From the NCBI GenBank assembly GCA_024867545.1, contig JANFNE010000019.1, forward strand, positions 248,001-312,000: a stretch of 64,000 bases of DNA. Direction: 5' to 3'. The stretch's first letter is position 1. The number at the start of each line of letters is the position of its first letter. Shown piece after piece: positions 12,949-27,792 of this stretch. The DNA comes from Phytopythium helicoides. Taxonomy: Eukaryota; Oomycota; Peronosporomycetes; Pythiales; Pythiaceae. The position numbers were made by a program, and so were the translations under genes. The notes under the pieces are model-generated. The model searched no databases, was not told where the DNA came from, and saw only the letters and a program-made list of their open reading frames with translations.

Positions 12949-14498
12949 TTAGGACAAGTGGCAAGTCAAAGATGCAAGTGACTCGACGGGGTCTGTCAAT
13001 ATGGTCGGCGCGGGCGGAGCATCTGCCCGCGCTGGTGTAGAGCTGTAGGACTGGATTTGGACACTGGGACATTGGGACATTGGGACATTGGGACATTGGG
13101 ACATTAGGACAAGTGGCAAGTCAAAGATGCAAGTGACTCGACGGGGTCTGTCAATATGGTCGGCGCGGGCGGAGCATCTGCCCGCGCTGGTGTAGAGCTG
13201 TAGGACTGGATTTGGACACTGGTACATTGGGACATTGGGACATTGGGACATTGGGACATTGGGACATTGGGACATTAGGACAAGTGGCAAGTCAAAGATG
13301 CAAGTGACTCGACGGGGTCTGTCAATATGGTCGGCGCGGGCGGAGCATCTGCCCGCGCTGGTGTAGAGCTGTAGGACTGGATTTGGACACTGGGACATTG
13401 GGACATTGGGACATTGGGACATTGGGACATTAGGACAAGTGGCAAGTCAAAGATGCAAGTGACTCGACGGGGTCTGTCAATATGGTCGGCGCGGGCGGAG
13501 CATCTGCCCGCGCTGGTGTAGAGCTGTAGGACTGGATTTGGACACTGGGACATTGGGACATTGGGACATTGGGACAAGTGGCAAGTCAAAGATGCAAGTG
13601 ACTCGACGGGGTCTGTCAATATGGTCGGCGCGGGCGGAGCATCTGCCCGCGCTGGTGTAGAGCTGTAGGACTGGATTTGGACACTGGGACATTGGGACAT
13701 TGGGACATTGGGACATTGGGACATTAGGACAAGTGGCAAGTCAAAGATGCAAGTGACTCGACGGGGTCTGTCAATATGGTCGGCGCGGGCGGAGCATCTG
13801 CCCGCGCTGGTGTAGAGCTGTAGGACTGGATTTGGACACTGGGACATTGGGACATTGGGACATTGGGACATTGGGACATTAGGACAAGTGGCAAGTCAAA
13901 GATGCAAGTGACTCGACGGGGTCTGTCAATATGGTCGGCGCGGGCGGAGCATCTGCCCGCGCTGGTGTAGAGCTGTAGGACTGGATTTGGACACTGGTAC
14001 ATTGGGACATTGGGACATTGGGACATTGGGACATTGGGACATTGGGACATTAGGACAAGTGGCAAGTCAAAGATGCAAGTGACTCGACGGGGTCTGTCAA
14101 TATGGTCGGCGCGGGCGGAGCATCTGCCCGCGCTGGTGTAGAGCTGTAGGACTGGATTTGGACACTGGGACATTGGGACATTGGGACATTGGGACATTGG
14201 GACATTAGGACAAGTGGCAAGTCAAAGATGCAAGTGACTCGACGGGGTCTGTCAATATGGTCGGCGCGGGCGGAGCATCTGCCCGCGCTGGTGTAGAGCT
14301 GTAGGACTGGATTTGGACACTGGGACATTGGGACATTGGGACATTGGGACAAGTGGCAAGTCAAAGATGCAAGTGACTCGACGGGGTCTGTCAATATGGT
14401 CGGCGCGGGCGGAGCATCTGCCCGCGCTGGTGTAGAGCTGTAGGACTGGATTTGGACACTGGGACATTGGGACATTGGGACATTGGGACATTGGGACA
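12949..14498. repeat. Tandem 775-bp higher-order repeat (five units, two copies)
   Basis: Units from 12949 to 13723 and from 13724 to 14498 share the same series of unit lengths and the same CACTGGTACATT marker (near 13219 and 13994), at a constant offset of 775 bp. The copies are adjacent. Confidence 0.75.
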
Positions 14499-15606
14499 TT
14501 AGGACAAGTGGCAAGTCAAAGATGCAAGTGACTCGACGGGGTCTGTCAATATGGTCGGCGCGGGCGGAGCATCTGCCCGCGCTGGTGTAGAGCTGTAGGA
14601 CTGGATTTGGACACTGGGACATTGGGACATTGGGACATTGGGACATTGGGACATTAGGACAAGTGGCAAGTCAAAGATGCAAGTGACTCGACGGGGTCTG
14701 TCAATATGGTCGGCGCGGGCGGAGCATCTGCCCGCGCTGGTGTAGAGCTGTAGGACTGGATTTGGACACTGGGACATTGGGACATTGGGACATTGGGACA
14801 AGTGGCAAGTCAAAGATGCAAGTGACTCGACGGGGTCTGTCAATATGGTCGGCGCGGGCGGAGCATCTGCCCGCGCTGGTGTAGAGCTGTAGGACTGGAT
14901 TTGGACACTGGGACATTGGGACATTGGGACATTGGGACATTGGGACAAGTGGCAAGTCAAAGATGCAAGTGACTCGACGGGGTCTGTCAATATGGTCGGC
15001 GCGGGCGGAGCATCTGCCCGCGCTGGTGTAGAGCTGTAGGACTGGATTTGGACACTGGGACATTGGGACATTGGGACATTGGGACATTGGGACATTGGGA
15101 CATTAGGACAAGTGGCAAGTCAAAGATGCAAGTGACTCGACGGGGTCTGTCAATATGGTCGGCGCGGGCGGAGCATCTGCCCGCGCTGGTGTAGAGCTGT
15201 AGGACTGGATTTGGACACTGGGACATTGGGACATTGGGACATTGGGACATTGGGACAAGTGGCAAGTCAAAGATGCAAGTGACTCGACGGGGTCTGTCAA
15301 TATGGTCGGCGCGGGCGGAGCATCTGCCCGCGCTGGTGTAGAGCTGTAGGACTGGATTTGGACACTGGGACATTGGGACATTGGGACATTGGGACATTGG
15401 GACATTGGGACAAGTGGCAAGTCAAAGATGCAAGTGACTCGACGGGGTCTGTCAATATGGTCGGCGCGGGCGGAGCATCTGCCCGCGCTGGTGTAGAGCT
15501 GTAGGACTGGATTTGGACACTGGGACATTGGGACATTGGGACATTGGGACATTGGGACATTAGGACAAGTGGCAAGTCAAAGATGCAAGTGACTCGACGG
15601 GGTCTG

Positions 15607-17367
15607 TCAATATGGTCGGCGCGGGCGGAGCATCTGCCCGCGCTGGTGTAGAGCTGTAGGACTGGATTTGGACACTGGGACATTGGGACATTGGGACATT
15701 GGGACAAGTGGCAAGTCAAAGATGCAAGTGACTCGACGGGGTCTGTCAATATGGTCGGCGCGGGCGGAGCATCTGCCCGCGCTGGTGTAGAGCTGTAGGA
15801 CTGGATTTGGACACTGGGACATTGGGACATTGGGACATTGGGACATTGGGACAAGTGGCAAGTCAAAGATGCAAGTGACTCGACGGGGTCTGTCAATATG
15901 GTCGGCGCGGGCGGAGCATCTGCCCGCGCTGGTGTAGAGCTGTAGGACTGGATTTGGACACTGGGACATTGGGACATTGGGACATTGGGACATTGGGACA
16001 TTGGGACAAGTGGCAAGTCAAAGATCCAAGTGACTCGACGGGGGTCTGTCAATATGGTCGGCGCGGGCGGAGCATCTGCCCGCGCTGGTGTAGAGCTGTA
16101 GGACTGGATTTGGACACTGGTACATTGGGACATTGGGAAATTGGGACATTGGGACATTGGGACATTGGGACAAGTGGCAAGTCAAAGATCCAAGTGACTC
16201 GACGGGGTCTGTCAATATGGTCGGCGCGGGCGGAGCATCTGCCCGCGCTGGTGTAGAGCTGTAGGACTGGATTTGGACACTGGTACATTGGGACATTGGG
16301 ACATTGGGACATTGGGACATTGGGACATTAGGACAAGTGGCAAGTCAAAGATCCAAGTGACTCGACGGAGGTCTGTCAATATGGTCGGCGCGGGCGGAGC
16401 ATCTGCCCGCGCTGGTGTAGAGCTGTAGGACTGGATTTGGACACTGGGACATTGGGACATTGGGACAAGTGGCAGGTCAAAGATGCAAGTGACTCGACGG
16501 GGTCTGTCAATATGGTCGGCGCGGGCGGAGCATCTGCCCGCGCTGGTGTAGAGCTGTAGGACTGGATTTGGACACTGGGACATTGGGACATTGGGACATT
16601 GGGACATTGGGACATTAGGACAAGTGGCAAGTCAAAGATGCAAGTGACTCGACGGGGTCTGTCAATATGGTCGGCGCGGGCGGAGCATCTGCCCGCGCTG
16701 GTGTAGAGCTGTAGGACTGGATTTGGACACTGGGACATTGGGACATTGGGACATTGGGACATTGGGACAAGTGGCAAGTCAAAGATGCAAGTGACTCGAC
16801 GGGGTCTGTCAATATGGTCGGCGCGGGCGGAGCATCTGCCCGCGCTGGTGTAGAGCTGTAGGACTGGATTTGGACACTGGTACATTGGGACATTGGGAAA
16901 TTGGGACATTGGGACATTGGGACATTGGGACAAGTGGCAAGTCAAAGATCCAAGTGACTCGACGGGGTCTGTCAATATGGTCGGCGCGGGCGGAGCATCT
17001 GCCCGCGCTGGTGTAGAGCTGTAGGACTGGATTTGGACACTGGTACATTGGGACATTGGGACATTGGGACATTGGGACATTGGGACATTAGGACAAGTGG
17101 CAAGTCAAAGATCCAAGTGACTCGACGGAGGTCTGTCAATATGGTCGGCGCGGGCGGAGCATCTGCCCGCGCTGGTGTAGAGCTGTAGGACTGGATTTGG
17201 ACACTGGGACATTGGGACATTGGGACAAGTGGCAGGTCAAAGATGCAAGTGACTCGACGGGGTCTGTCAATATGGTCGGCGCGGGCGGAGCATCTGCCCG
17301 CGCTGGTGTAGAGCTGTAGGACTGGATTTGGACACTGGGACATTGGGACATTGGGACATTGGGACAT
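15607..17367. repeat. Dispersed duplicated block, left copy (partner at 23113-24865)
   Basis: This block carries rare markers: GATCCAAG, GGGAAATTGGG, CACTGGTACATT and GACGGAGGTCTG. The same markers occur in the same order at 23113-24865. The offset is 7,506 bp in the first half and 7,498 bp in the second, a difference of exactly one 8-bp block. The block itself contains an internal ~760-bp duplication (GGGAAATT near 16136 and 16896). Confidence 0.75.
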
Positions 17368-20300
17368 TGGGACATTAGGACAAGTGGCAAGTCAAAGATG
17401 CAAGTGACTCGACGGGGTCTGTCAATATGGTCGGCGCGGGCGGAGCATCTGCCCGCGCTGGTGTAGAGCTGTAGGACTGGATTTGGACACTGGGACATTG
17501 GGACATTGGGACATTGGGACAAGTGGCAAGTCAAAGATGCAAGTGACTCGACGGGGTCTGTCAATATGGTCGGCGCGGGCGGAGCATCTGCCCGCGCTGG
17601 TGTAGAGCTGTAGGACTGGATTTGGACACTGGTACATTGGGACATTGGGACATTGGGACAAGTGGCAAGTCAAAGATCCAAGTGACTCGACGGGGTCTGT
17701 CAATATGGTCGGCGCGGGCGGAGCATCTGCCCGCACTGGTGTAGAGCTGTAGGACTGGATTTGGACACTGGGACATTGGGACATTGGGACATTGGGACAT
17801 TGGGACAAGTGGCAAGTCAAAGATGCAAGTGACTCGACGGGGTCTGTCAATATGGTCGGCGCGGGCGGAGCATCTGCCCGCGCTGGTGTAGAGCTGTAGG
17901 ACTGGATTTGGACACTGGGACATTGGGACATTGGGACATTGGGACATTGGGACATTGGGACATTAGGACAAGTGGCAAGTCAAAGATGCAAGTGACTCGA
18001 CGGGGTCTGTCAATATGGTCGGCGCGGGCGGAGCATCTGCCCGCGCTGGTGTAGAGCTGTAGGACTGGATTTGGACACTGGGACATTGGGACATTGGGAC
18101 ATTGGGACATTGGGACATTGGGACAAGTGGCAAGTCAAAGATCCAAGTGACTCGACGGGGGTCTGTCAATATGGTCGGCGCGGGCGGAGCATCTGCCCGC
18201 GCTGGTGTAGAGCTGTAGGACTGGATTTGGACACTGGGACATTGGGACATTGGGACATTGGGACATTGGGACAAGTGGCAAGTCAAAGATGCAAGTGACT
18301 CGACGGGGTCTGTCAATATGGTCGGCGCGGGCGGAGCATCTGCCCGCGCCGGTGTAGAGCTGTAGGACTGGATTTGGACACTGGGACATTGGGACATTGG
18401 GACAAGTGGCAGGTCAAAGATGCAAGTGACTCGACGGGGTCTGTCAATATGGTCGGCGCGGGCGGAGCATCTGCCCGCGCTGGTGTAGAGCTGTAGGACT
18501 GGATTTGGACACTGGGACACTGGGACATTGGGACATTGGGACATTGGGACATTGGGACATTAGGACAAGTGGCAAGTCAAAGATGCAAGTGACTCGACGG
18601 GGTCTGTCAATATGGTCGGCGCGGGCGGAGCATCTGCCCGCGCTGGTGTAGAGCTGTAGGACTGGATTTGGACACTGGGACATTGGGACATTGGGACATT
18701 GGGACAAGTGGCAAGTCAAAGATGCAAGTGACTCGACGGGGTCTGTCAATATGGTCGGCGCGGGCGGAGCATCTGCCCGCGCTGGTGTAGAGCTGTAGGA
18801 CTGGATTTGGACACTGGGACATTGGGACATTGGGACATTGGGACATTGGGACATTAGGACAAGTGGCAAGTCAAAGATGCAAGTGACTCGACGGGGTCTG
18901 TCAATATGGTCGGCGCGGGCGGAGCATCTGCCCGCGCCGGTGTAGAGCTGTAGGACTGGATTTGGACACTGGGACACTGGGACATTGGGACATTGGGACA
19001 TTAGGACAAGTGGCAAGTCAAAGATGCAAGTGACTCGACGGGGTCTGTCAATATGGTCGGCGCGGGCGGAGCATCTGCCCGCGCTGGTGTAGAGCTGTAG
19101 GACTGGATTTGGACACTGGGACACTGGGACATTGGGACATTGGGACATTAGGACAAGTGGCAAGTCAAAGATGCAAGTGACTCGACGGGGTCTGTCAATA
19201 TGGTCGGCGCGGGCGGAGCATCTGCCCGCGCTGGTGTAGAGCTGTAGGACTGGATTTGGACACTGGGACACTGGGACATTGGGACATTGGGACATTAGGA
19301 CAAGTGGCAAGTCAAAGATGCAAGTGACTCGACGGGGTCTGTCAATATGGTCGGCGCGGGCGGAGCATCTGCCCGCGCTGGTGTAGAGCTGTAGGACTGG
19401 ATTTGGACACTGGGACATTGGGACATTGGGACATTGGGACATTAGGACAAGTGGCAAGTCAAAGATGCAAGTGACTCGACGGGGTCTGTCAATATGGTCG
19501 GCGCGGGCGGAGCATCTGCCCGCGCTGGTGTAGAGCTGTAGGACTGGATTTGGACACTGGGACATTGGGACATTGGGACATTGGGACAAGTGGCAAGTCA
19601 AAGATGCAAGTGACTCGACGGGGTCTGTCAATATGGTCGGCGCGGGCGGAGCATCTGCCCGCGCTGGTGTAGAGCTGTAGGACTGGATTTGGACACTGGG
19701 ACACTGGGACATTGGGACATTGGGACATTGGGACATTGGGACATTAGGACAAGTGGCAAGTCAAAGATGCAAGTGACTCGACGGGGTCTGTCAATATGGT
19801 CGGCGCGGGCGGAGCATCTGCCCGCGCTGGTGTAGAGCTGTAGGACTGGATTTGGACACTGGGACACTGGGACATTGGGACATTGGGACATTGGGACATT
19901 GGGACATTAGGACAAGTGGCAAGTCAAAGATGCAAGTGACTCGACGGGGTCTGTCAATATGGTCGGCGCGGGCGGAGCATCTGCCCGCGCTGGTGTAGAG
20001 CTGTAGGACTGGATTTGGACACTGGGACACTGGGACATTGGGACATTGGGACATTGGGACATTGGGACATTAGGACAAGTGGCAAGTCAAAGATGCAAGT
20101 GACTCGACGGGGTCTGTCAATATGGTCGGCGCGGGCGGAGCATCTGCCCGCGCTGGTGTAGAGCTGTAGGACTGGATTTGGACACTGGGACACTGGGACA
20201 TTGGGACATTGGGACATTAGGACAAGTGGCAAGTCAAAGATGCAAGTGACTCGACGGGGTCTGTCAATATGGTCGGCGCGGGCGGAGCATCTGCCCGCGC

Positions 20301-23112
20301 TGGTGTAGAGCTGTAGGACTGGATTTGGACACTGGGACACTGGGACATTGGGACATTGGGACATTAGGACAAGTGGCAAGTCAAAGATGCAAGTGACTCG
20401 ACGGGGTCTGTCAATATGGTCGGCGCGGGCGGAGCATCTGCCCGCGCTGGTGTAGAGCTGTAGGACTGGATTTGGACACTGGGACACTGGGACATTGGGA
20501 CATTGGGACATTGGGACAAGTGGCAAGTCAAAGATGCAAGTGACTCGACGGGGTCTGTCAATATGGTCGGCGCGGGCGGAGCATCTGCCCGCGCTGGTGT
20601 AGAGCTGTAGGACTGGATTTGGACACTGGGACATTGGGACATTGGGACATTGGGACATTGGGACAAGTGGCAAGTCAAAGATGCAAGTGACTCGACGGGG
20701 TCTGTCAATATGGTCGGCGCGGGCGGAGCATCTGCCCGCGCTGGTGTAGAGCTGTAGGACTGGATTTGGACACTGGGACATTGGGACATTGGGACATTGG
20801 GACAAGTGGCAAGTCAAAGATGCAAGTGACTCGACGGGGTCTGTCAATATGGTCGGCGCGGGCGGAGCATCTGCCCGCGCTGGTGTAGAGCTGTAGGACT
20901 GGATTTGGACACTGGGACATTGGGACATTGGGACATTGGGACATTGGGACATTGGGACATTAGGACAAGTGGCAAGTCAAAGATGCAAGTGACTCGACGG
21001 GGTCTGTCAATATGGTCGGCGCGGGCGGAGCATCTGCCCGCGCTGGTGTAGAGCTGTAGGACTGGATTTGGACACTGGGACATTGGGACATTGGGACATT
21101 GGGACATTGGGACATTAGGACAAGTGGCAAGTCAAAGATGCAAGTGACTCGACGGGGTCTGTCAATATGGTCGGCGCGGGCGGAGCATCTGCCCGCGCTG
21201 GTGTAGAGCTGTAGGACTGGATTTGGACACTGGGACATTGGGACATTGGGACATTGGGACATTAGGACAAGTGGCAAGTCAAAGATGCAAGTGACTCGAC
21301 GGGGTCTGTCAATATGGTCGGCGCGGGCGGAGCATCTGCCCGCGCTGGTGTAGAGCTGTAGGACTGGATTTGGACACTGGGACATTGGGACATTGGGACA
21401 TTGGGACATTGGGACATTAGGACAAGTGGCAAGTCAAAGATGCAAGTGACTCGACGGGGTCTGTCAATATGGTCGGCGCGGGCGGAGCATCTGCCCGCGC
21501 TGGTGTAGAGCTGTAGGACTGGATTTGGACACTGGGACATTGGGACATTGGGACATTGGGACATTGGGACATTAGGACAAGTGGCAAGTCAAAGATGCAA
21601 GTGACTCGACGGGGTCTGTCAATATGGTCGGCGCGGGCGGAGCATCTGCCCGCGCTGGTGTAGAGCTGTAGGACTGGATTTGGACACTGGGACATTGGGA
21701 CATTGGGACATTGGGACAAGTGGCAAGTCAAAGATGCAAGTGACTCGACGGGGTCTGTCAATATGGTCGGCGCGGGCGGAGCATCTGCCCGCGCTGGTGT
21801 AGAGCTGTAGGACTGGATTTGGACACTGGGACATTGGGACATTGGGACATTGGGACATTGGGACATTGGGACAAGTGGCAAGTCAAAGATGCAAGTGACT
21901 CGACGGGGTCTGTCAATATGGTCGGCGCGGGCGGAGCATCTGCCCGCGCTGGTGTAGAGCTGTAGGACTGGATTTGGACACTGGGACATTGGGACATTGG
22001 GACATTGGGACATTGGGACATTAGGACAAGTGGCAAGTCAAAGATGCAAGTGACTCGACGGGGTCTGTCAATATGGTCGGCGCGGGCGGAGCATCTGCCC
22101 GCGCTGGTGTAGAGCTGTAGGACTGGATTTGGACACTGGGACATTGGGACATTGGGACATTGGGACAAGTGGCAAGTCAAAGATGCAAGTGACTCGACGG
22201 GGTCTGTCAATATGGTCGGCGCGGGCGGAGCATCTGCCCGCGCTGGTGTAGAGCTGTAGGACTGGATTTGGACACTGGGACATTGGGACATTGGGACATT
22301 GGGACATTGGGACATTGGGACAAGTGGCAAGTCAAAGATGCAAGTGACTCGACGGGGTCTGTCAATATGGTCGGCGCGGGCGGAGCATCTGCCCGCGCTG
22401 GTGTAGAGCTGTAGGACTGGATTTGGACACTGGGACATTGGGACATTGGGACATTGGGACATTGGGACATTAGGACAAGTGGCAAGTCAAAGATGCAAGT
22501 GACTCGACGGGGTCTGTCAATATGGTCGGCGCGGGCGGAGCATCTGCCCGCGCTGGTGTAGAGCTGTAGGACTGGATTTGGACACTGGGACATTGGGACA
22601 TTGGGACATTGGGACAAGTGGCAAGTCAAAGATGCAAGTGACTCGACGGGGTCTGTCAATATGGTCGGCGCGGGCGGAGCATCTGCCCGCGCTGGTGTAG
22701 AGCTGTAGGACTGGATTTGGACACTGGGACACTGGGACATTGGGACATTGGGACATTGGGACATTGGGACAAGTGGCAAGTCAAAGATGCAAGTGACTCG
22801 ACGGGGTCTGTCAATATGGTCGGCGCGGGCGGAGCATCTGCCCGCGCTGGTGTAGAGCTGTAGGACTGGATTTGGACACTGGGACATTGGGACATTGGGA
22901 CATTGGGACATTGGGACAAGTGGCAAGTCAAAGATGCAAGTGACTCGACGGGGTCTGTCAATATGGTCGGCGCGGGCGGAGCATCTGCCCGCGCTGGTGT
23001 AGAGCTGTAGGACTGGATTTGGACACTGGGACATTGGGACATTGGGACATTGGGACATTGGGACATTAGGACAAGTGGCAAGTCAAAGATGCAAGTGACT
23101 CGACGGGGTCTG

Positions 23113-24865
23113 TCAATATGGTCGGCGCGGGCGGAGCATCTGCCCGCGCTGGTGTAGAGCTGTAGGACTGGATTTGGACACTGGGACATTGGGACATTGG
23201 GACATTGGGACAAGTGGCAAGTCAAAGATGCAAGTGACTCGACGGGGTCTGTCAATATGGTCGGCGCGGGCGGAGCATCTGCCCGCGCTGGTGTAGAGCT
23301 GTAGGACTGGATTTGGACACTGGGACATTGGGACATTGGGACATTGGGACATTGGGACAAGTGGCAAGTCAAAGATGCAAGTGACTCGACGGGGTCTGTC
23401 AATATGGTCGGCGCGGGCGGAGCATCTGCCCGCGCTGGTGTAGAGCTGTAGGACTGGATTTGGACACTGGGACATTGGGACATTGGGACATTGGGACATT
23501 GGGACATTGGGACAAGTGGCAAGTCAAAGATCCAAGTGACTCGACGGGGGTCTGTCAATATGGTCGGCGCGGGCGGAGCATCTGCCCGCGCTGGTGTAGA
23601 GCTGTAGGACTGGATTTGGACACTGGTACATTGGGACATTGGGAAATTGGGACATTGGGACATTGGGACATTGGGACAAGTGGCAAGTCAAAGATCCAAG
23701 TGACTCGACGGGGTCTGTCAATATGGTCGGCGCGGGCGGAGCATCTGCCCGCGCTGGTGTAGAGCTGTAGGACTGGATTTGGACACTGGTACATTGGGAC
23801 ATTGGGACATTGGGACATTGGGACATTGGGACATTAGGACAAGTGGCAAGTCAAAGATCCAAGTGACTCGACGGAGGTCTGTCAATATGGTCGGCGCGGG
23901 CGGAGCATCTGCCCGCGCTGGTGTAGAGCTGTAGGACTGGATTTGGACACTGGGACATTGGGACATTGGGACAAGTGGCAGGTCAAAGATGCAAGTGACT
24001 CGACGGGGTCTGTCAATATGGTCGGCGCGGGCGGAGCATCTGCCCGCGCTGGTGTAGAGCTGTAGGACTGGATTTGGACACTGGGACATTGGGACATTGG
24101 GACATTGGGACATTGGGACATTAGGACAAGTGGCAAGTCAAAGATGCAAGTGACTCGACGGGGTCTGTCAATATGGTCGGCGCGGGCGGAGCATCTGCCC
24201 GCGCTGGTGTAGAGCTGTAGGACTGGATTTGGACACTGGGACATTGGGACATTGGGACATTGGGACAAGTGGCAAGTCAAAGATGCAAGTGACTCGACGG
24301 GGTCTGTCAATATGGTCGGCGCGGGCGGAGCATCTGCCCGCGCTGGTGTAGAGCTGTAGGACTGGATTTGGACACTGGTACATTGGGACATTGGGAAATT
24401 GGGACATTGGGACATTGGGACATTGGGACAAGTGGCAAGTCAAAGATCCAAGTGACTCGACGGGGTCTGTCAATATGGTCGGCGCGGGCGGAGCATCTGC
24501 CCGCGCTGGTGTAGAGCTGTAGGACTGGATTTGGACACTGGTACATTGGGACATTGGGACATTGGGACATTGGGACATTGGGACATTAGGACAAGTGGCA
24601 AGTCAAAGATCCAAGTGACTCGACGGAGGTCTGTCAATATGGTCGGCGCGGGCGGAGCATCTGCCCGCGCTGGTGTAGAGCTGTAGGACTGGATTTGGAC
24701 ACTGGGACATTGGGACATTGGGACAAGTGGCAGGTCAAAGATGCAAGTGACTCGACGGGGTCTGTCAATATGGTCGGCGCGGGCGGAGCATCTGCCCGCG
24801 CTGGTGTAGAGCTGTAGGACTGGATTTGGACACTGGGACATTGGGACATTGGGACATTGGGACAT
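23113..24865. repeat. Dispersed duplicated block, right copy (partner at 15607-17367)
   Basis: This is the second copy of the marker-rich block described at 15607. The GGGAAATT variant occurs near 23642 and 24395. About 5.7 kb of ordinary array separates the copies, so this was not a simple adjacent tandem duplication, or it was later split by further expansion of the array. Confidence 0.72.
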
Positions 24866-27792
24866 TGGGACATTAGGACAAGTGGCAAGTCAAAGATGCA
24901 AGTGACTCGACGGGGTCTGTCAATATGGTCGGCGCGGGCGGAGCATCTGCCCGCGCTGGTGTAGAGCTGTAGGACTGGATTTGGACACTGGGACATTGGG
25001 ACATTGGGACATTGGGACAAGTGGCAAGTCAAAGATGCAAGTGACTCGACGGGGTCTGTCAATATGGTCGGCGCGGGCGGAGCATCTGCCCGCGCTGGTG
25101 TAGAGCTGTAGGACTGGATTTGGACACTGGTACATTGGGACATTGGGACATTGGGACATTGGGACATTGGGACATTGGGACAAGTGGCAAGTCAAAGATC
25201 CAAGTGACTCGACGGGGTCTGTCAATATGGTCGGCGCGGGCGGAGCATCTGCCCGCGCTGGTGTAGAGCTGTAGGACTGGATTTGGACACTGGGACATTG
25301 GGACATTGGGACATTGGGACAAGTGGCAAGTCAAAGATGCAAGTGACTCGACGGGGTCTGTCAATATGGTCGGCGCGGGCGGAGCATCTGCCCGCGCTGG
25401 TGTAGAGCTGTAGGACTGGATTTGGACACTGGGACATTGGGACATTGGGACATTGGGACATTGGGACAAGTGGCAAGTCAAAGATGCAAGTGACTCGACG
25501 GGGTCTGTCAATATGGTCGGCGCGGGCGGAGCATCTGCCCGCGCCGGTGTAGAGCTGTAGGACTGGATTTGGACACTGGGACATTGGGACATTGGGACAA
25601 GTGGCAGGTCAAAGATGCAAGTGACTCGACGGGGTCTGTCCATATGGTCGGCGCGGGCGGAGCATCTGCCCGCGCTGGTGTAGAGCTGTAGGACTGGATT
25701 TGGACACTGGGACACTGGGACATTGGGACATTGGGACATTGGGACATTGGGACAAGTGGCAGGTCAAAGATGCAAGTGACTCGACGGGGTCTGTCAATAT
25801 GGTCGGCGCGGGCGGAGCATCTGCCCGCGCTGGTGTAGAGCTGTAGGACTGGATTTGGACACTGGGACACTGGGACATTGGGACATTGGGACATTGGGAC
25901 ATTGGGACATTAGGACAAGTGGCAAGTCAAAGATGCAAGTGACTCGACGGGGTCTGTCAATATGGTCGGCGCGGGCGGAGCATCTGCCCGCGCCGGTGTA
26001 GAGCTGTAGGACTGGATTTGGACACTGGGACACTGGGACATTGGGACATTGGGACATTAGGACAAGTGGCAAGTCAAAGATGCAAGTGACTCGACGGGGT
26101 CTGTCAATATGGTCGGCGCGGGCGGAGCATCTGCCCGCGCTGGTGTAGAGCTGTAGGACTGGATTTGGACACTGGGACATTGGGACATTGGGACATTGGG
26201 ACATTGGGACATTAGGACAAGTGGCAAGTCAAAGATGCAAGTGACTCGACGGGGTCTGTCAATATGGTCGGCGCGGGCGGAGCATCTGCCCGCGCTGGTG
26301 TAGAGCTGTAGGACTGGATTTGGACACTGGGACACTGGGACATTGGGACATTGGGACATTGGGACATTGGGACAAGTGGCAGGTCAAAGATGCAAGTGAC
26401 TCGACGGGGTCTGTCAATATGGTCGGCGCGGGCGGAGCATCTGCCCGCGCTGGTGTAGAGCTGTAGGACTGGATTTGGACACTGGGACACTGGGACATTG
26501 GGACATTGGGACATTGGGACATTGGGACATTAGGACAAGTGGCAAGTCAAAGATGCAAGTGACTCGACGGGGTCTGTCAATATGGTCGGCGCGGGCGGAG
26601 CATCTGCCCGCGCCGGTGTAGAGCTGTAGGACTGGATTTGGACACTGGGACACTGGGACATTGGGACATTGGGACATTAGGACAAGTGGCAAGTCAAAGA
26701 TGCAAGTGACTCGACGGGGTCTGTCAATATGGTCGGCGCGGGCGGAGCATCTGCCCGCGCTGGTGTAGAGCTGTAGGACTGGATTTGGACACTGGGACAT
26801 TGGGACATTGGGACATTGGGACATTGGGACATTAGGACAAGTGGCAAGTCAAAGATGCAAGTGACTCGACGGGGTCTGTCAATATGGTCGGCGCGGGCGG
26901 AGCATCTGCCCGCGCTGGTGTAGAGCTGTAGGACTGGATTTGGACACTGGGACATTGGGACATTGGGACATTGGGACATTGGGACATTAGGACAAGTGGC
27001 AAGTCAAAGATGCAAGTGACTCGACGGGGTCTGTCAATATGGTCGGCGCGGGCGGAGCATCTGCCCGCGCTGGTGTAGAGCTGTAGGACTGGATTTGGAC
27101 ACTGGGACATTGGGACATTGGGACATTGGGACATTGGGACATTAGGACAAGTGGCAAGTCAAAGATGCAAGTGACTCGACGGGGTCTGTCAATATGGTCG
27201 GCGCGGGCGGAGCATCTGCCCGCGCCGGTGTAGAGCTGTAGGACTGGATTTGGACATTGGGACATTGGGACATTGGGACATTGGGACATTGGGACATTAG
27301 GACAAGTGGCAAGTCAAAGATGCAAGTGACTCGACGGGGTCTGTCAATATGGTCGGCGCGGGCGGAGCATCTGCCCGCGCTGGTGTAGAGCTGTAGGACT
27401 GGATTTGGACACTGGGACACTGGGACATTGGGACATTGGGACATTGGGACATTGGGACATTAGGACAAGTGGCAAGTCAAAGATGCAAGTGACTCGACGG
27501 GGTCTGTCAATATGGTCGGCGCGGGCGGAGCATCTGCCCGCGCTGGTGTAGAGCTGTAGGACTGGATTTGGACACTGGGACATTGGGACATTGGGACATT
27601 GGGACAAGTGGCAAGTCAAAGATGCAAGTGACTCGACGGGGTCTGTCAATATGGTCGGCGCGGGCGGAGCATCTGCCCGCGCTGGTGTAGAGCTGTAGGA
27701 CTGGATTTGGACACTGGGACATTGGGACATTGGGACATTGGGACATTGGGACAAGTGGCAAGTCAAAGATGCAAGTGACTCGACGGGGTCTG

